Origin: an uncultured bacterium
GTDB lineage: Bacteria; Patescibacteria; ABY1; SG8-24; 2-12-FULL-60-25
NCBI GenBank assembly: GCA_937863195.1
Contig: CALMET010000190.1
Location: 1 to 6,834, forward strand
Length of the DNA stretch: 6,834 nucleotides
Direction: 5' to 3'
This document shows, piece by piece, positions 5,436 to 6,834 of the stretch (positions are counted from its first letter, which is position 1; every line of letters begins with the position of its first letter). Position numbers and translations under genes: made by a program. The notes under the pieces are model-generated. The model was not told the DNA's origin. It did not search any database and saw only the letters and a program-made list of their open reading frames with translations.

Positions 5436-5885
5436 TTATTCGTCTTCACCGCGCATAACGCGGCGGACGGTGCGCTCAATATCTCGTTGCTTGAGAGCAT
5501 CACGTTTGTCATGGGTTTGTTTACCCTTGGCAATCGCGAACGAGAGCTTGATGCGTCGACCGAGAGGGTAGAACGAAATAGGCACCATTGTCAAACCTTT
5601 TTCTGCAGATTTTTCGGCTAATTCTCGCAATTCTTTCTTGCTGACGAGGACGATTCTAGTGCGGTCTGGGTCGATGGTTTCGCGGTTCATTGCCTTGCTA
5701 TAGGGGCGAATGTGGCAGCCGACGAGCTTGAGCTCGCCGCCGAGGATCTTCAGATAGCTCCCATCAAGCTTCGCCCCACCCTCACGGATCGCTTTAACCT
5801 CATGTCCCTCCAATACCAAGCCCGCCTCAAGGGTTTTGAGAAATTGGTATTCATGACGTGCTTTGCGGTTTTCAGTAAAAAGCAT
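5436..5885 (-). CDS. smpB: SsrA-binding protein SmpB
   Basis: SmpB binds the tRNA-like part of tmRNA and places it in the ribosomal A site, with its C-terminal tail probing the empty mRNA channel. The 149 residues match the family from end to end: NRKARHEYQFLKTLEAGLVLEGHEVKAIREG written in two parts is NRKARHEYQFLKTLEAG (6-22) then HEVKAIREG (28-36); DGSYLKI (41-47); CHIRPY (57-62); DPDRTRIVL (72-80); KGLTMVP (96-102); and the tail AKGKQTHDKRDALKQRDIER (119-138). Length is typical. The usual Tyr of the K-x-Y-DKR element is His (THDKR). ATG 5885 lies eight bases after a -10 box, so the mRNA is probably leaderless; no Shine-Dalgarno site is present. The TAA stop is one base before the tmRNA gene, giving a partner pair in one transcript, followed by infC-rpmI-rplT. 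Confidence 0.97.
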   Translation of the reverse strand: MLFTENRKARHEYQFLKTLEAGLVLEGHEVKAIREGGAKLDGSYLKILGGELKLVGCHIRPYSKAMNRETIDPDRTRIVLVSKKELRELAEKSAEKGLTMVPISFYPLGRRIKLSFAIAKGKQTHDKRDALKQRDIERTVRRVMRGEDE

Positions 5886-5893
5886 TGATCGGC

Positions 5894-5922
5894 ATCATGT
5901 CATTATTTACCCACAGTGGCAA
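5894..5922 (-). promoter_or_regulatory. Promoter of smpB and probably the whole translation cluster
   Basis: On the minus strand, -35 TTGCCA (5917-5922) and -10 CATGAT (5894-5899) are 17 bases apart, with TGA before the -10 (extended -10). The -10 ends eight bases before ATG 5885, so the leader would be about 0-3 bases. No other strong promoter was found down to rplT, which suggests one long transcript, but weaker internal promoters cannot be excluded. Confidence 0.55.
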
Positions 5923-5945
5923 CGTTTTCACGCAAGCGTTATGCT
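5916..5945 (+). promoter_or_regulatory. Promoter of the AI-2E family gene
   Basis: A -10 box TATGCT (5940-5945) ends six bases before ATG 5952. A weak -35, GTGGCA (5916-5921, 18-base spacer), overlaps the smpB -35 on the other strand almost exactly. The position again predicts a leaderless mRNA, and polymerases on the two strands would compete. Confidence 0.45.
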
Positions 5946-5951
5946 CGTTTT

Positions 5952-6834
5952 ATGGAAAAGACCTATACGGTTGAAATCTCGCTCGCCTCCCTCTTAAAGA
6001 CCCTCGCCTTTTTACTCGTGGTCGGCGTCGTATGGGTATTGCGCGATATTTTGCTCTCCGTCTTTCTCGCGGTCTTGCTGGCAGGTCTTTTATACCCGTT
6101 TGTGGTGTGGGCAGAAAAGAAGCGTATCCCTAAGGCACTTGCTATTGGTGGACTCTTGCTGGCGTTTTTAAGCGCGACAGGTTTGTTGGTCGCCTTGCTT
6201 GTACCGGCAATCTTGGCACAGGCACGTCTCGCGATCGATTCGTTTAATGCACTCACCTCAAGTCAGCCTTGGTCGCTCTTGGCAAATTTTGGCGATGTAA
6301 AAAATATTGTCCCTGATCCGCAAAGCTTGGTGAGTCAGCTTGCATCGAGCGTTGATACTCTGGTCGAGACCGTGGCCAATGTCATCATTGTGATTGTTCT
6401 TTCATTTTATATGTTACTCGAAGAGCGCGTTGCGAAGTCGTTGTTTCGCAGCGCGGTGCCGGGTAAGTATCAAGAATTTGGTACGCGCGCCTTATGGCAG
6501 GTGGTTGAGAAGTTGGGGGATTGGGTGCGTGGTCAATCGCTTTTGTCCGCCGTGATCGCTGTCGCGTATTTTATCGGCTTCAGTATTATTGGTGTGCCCT
6601 ATGCGTTATTACTTGCATTGATTGCCGGACTTCTTGAATTCGTCCCATACATTGGTCCTATTATCGCCTCAGTGCCGGTATTGTTTTTTGCCTTCGGACT
6701 CTCGCCTTGGCATACGCTTGGCGCACTCATTTTTATGGTGGTGATTCAACAATTTCAAAATCACGTTTTATCCCCGCTCGTCATGCGTCGTGCGGTGGGG
6801 TTGAGCCCGGTGATCAGTATCCTCGCTTTCTTAA
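5952..6834 (+). CDS. AI-2E family transporter-like membrane protein, truncated at the right edge
   Basis: The frame from ATG 5952 stays open for 294 codons to the window end; full members have about 340-370 residues. It is strongly hydrophobic. Likely membrane segments lie near residues 14-30, 32-52, 63-90, 141-157, 196-213, 215-233, 236-250 and 254-268. A soluble, amphipathic region lies at about 91-140. Family features are the EFVPYIGPIIASVP stretch (229-242) and the conserved late motif with QN...LSPLVMRRAVGLSPV (269-287). Family members act as exporters or antiporters with varied substrates. The AI-2 role is shown for only a few, so a substrate cannot be named here. An ATG at 5941 is in another frame and was not used. 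The gene diverges from smpB and shares its promoter region. No functional link to translation is apparent. Confidence 0.93.
   Translation, partial: MEKTYTVEISLASLLKTLAFLLVVGVVWVLRDILLSVFLAVLLAGLLYPFVVWAEKKRIPKALAIGGLLLAFLSATGLLVALLVPAILAQARLAIDSFNALTSSQPWSLLANFGDVKNIVPDPQSLVSQLASSVDTLVETVANVIIVIVLSFYMLLEERVAKSLFRSAVPGKYQEFGTRALWQVVEKLGDWVRGQSLLSAVIAVAYFIGFSIIGVPYALLLALIAGLLEFVPYIGPIIASVPVLFFAFGLSPWHTLGALIFMVVIQQFQNHVLSPLVMRRAVGLSPVISILAFL

Noticed and set aside
5264..5533. Minus-strand open frame of 89 residues across the smpB end and tmRNA
   Set aside because: Its upstream part overlaps smpB in another frame. Only its last 25 codons are meaningful, as the tmRNA tag.
5963..6256. Minus-strand open frame of 97 residues opposite the AI-2E family gene
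   Set aside because: It is Lys/Ser/Thr-rich low-complexity sequence complementary to hydrophobic codons, as expected for the shadow of a membrane protein gene.
1..6834. CRISPR array, insertion sequence, phage or toxin-antitoxin module
   Set aside because: No regularly spaced repeats, transposase-like motifs, terminal inverted repeats or paired small toxin and antitoxin frames were seen on either strand.

Overview
This window looks like part of a bacterial chromosome of about 48-50 % GC (estimated by eye), probably from a Candidate Phyla Radiation (Patescibacteria) organism. The lineage is inferred. It rests on a short, diverged bL20, an IF3 with a basic arginine-rich N-terminus, two large proteins that match no family I recognise, and start codons that mostly lack Shine-Dalgarno sites. 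A 16S or marker-gene tree would be needed to settle it. All stops seen are TAA or TAG, and nothing requires a reassigned code.

Left part (1-2048, minus strand): the window opens inside an unknown gene that starts at GTG 123 and leaves at base 1. It has a good promoter and ribosome binding site. Upstream, pointing the same way, lies a long unknown gene ending at 238 and followed by a hairpin terminator (194-217). This gene appears as two overlapping reading frames (1596-1976 and 238-1647). They join into one protein of about 579 residues if a single -1 frameshift is assumed. A 72-base spacer (1977-2048) separates it from a divergent unknown gene of 574 residues.

Middle (2049-3815): the 574-residue protein is soluble, charged and partly coiled-coil. 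It ends in a perfect inverted repeat (3772-3808) that can terminate transcription from both sides.

Right part (3816-5885, minus strand): a translation cluster reads smpB - ssrA (tmRNA) - infC - rpmI - rplT. The tmRNA is complete and I could fold its main parts: tRNA-like ends with encoded CCA, pseudoknot PK1, the tag frame, and the tag stop in a hairpin loop. It begins one base after the smpB stop codon and ends 39 bases before infC. SmpB and tmRNA together rescue stalled ribosomes, IF3 controls initiation, and bL35 and bL20 are large-subunit proteins, so the cluster is a ribosome function and quality-control unit.

Far right (5952-6834, plus strand): a divergent, truncated gene for an AI-2E-family membrane protein. 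It shares a 66-base promoter region with smpB. Four gene starts in the window (about 1976, 2049, 5885 and 5952) have a -10-like box only 6-10 bases before the start codon, which predicts leaderless or almost leaderless mRNAs.
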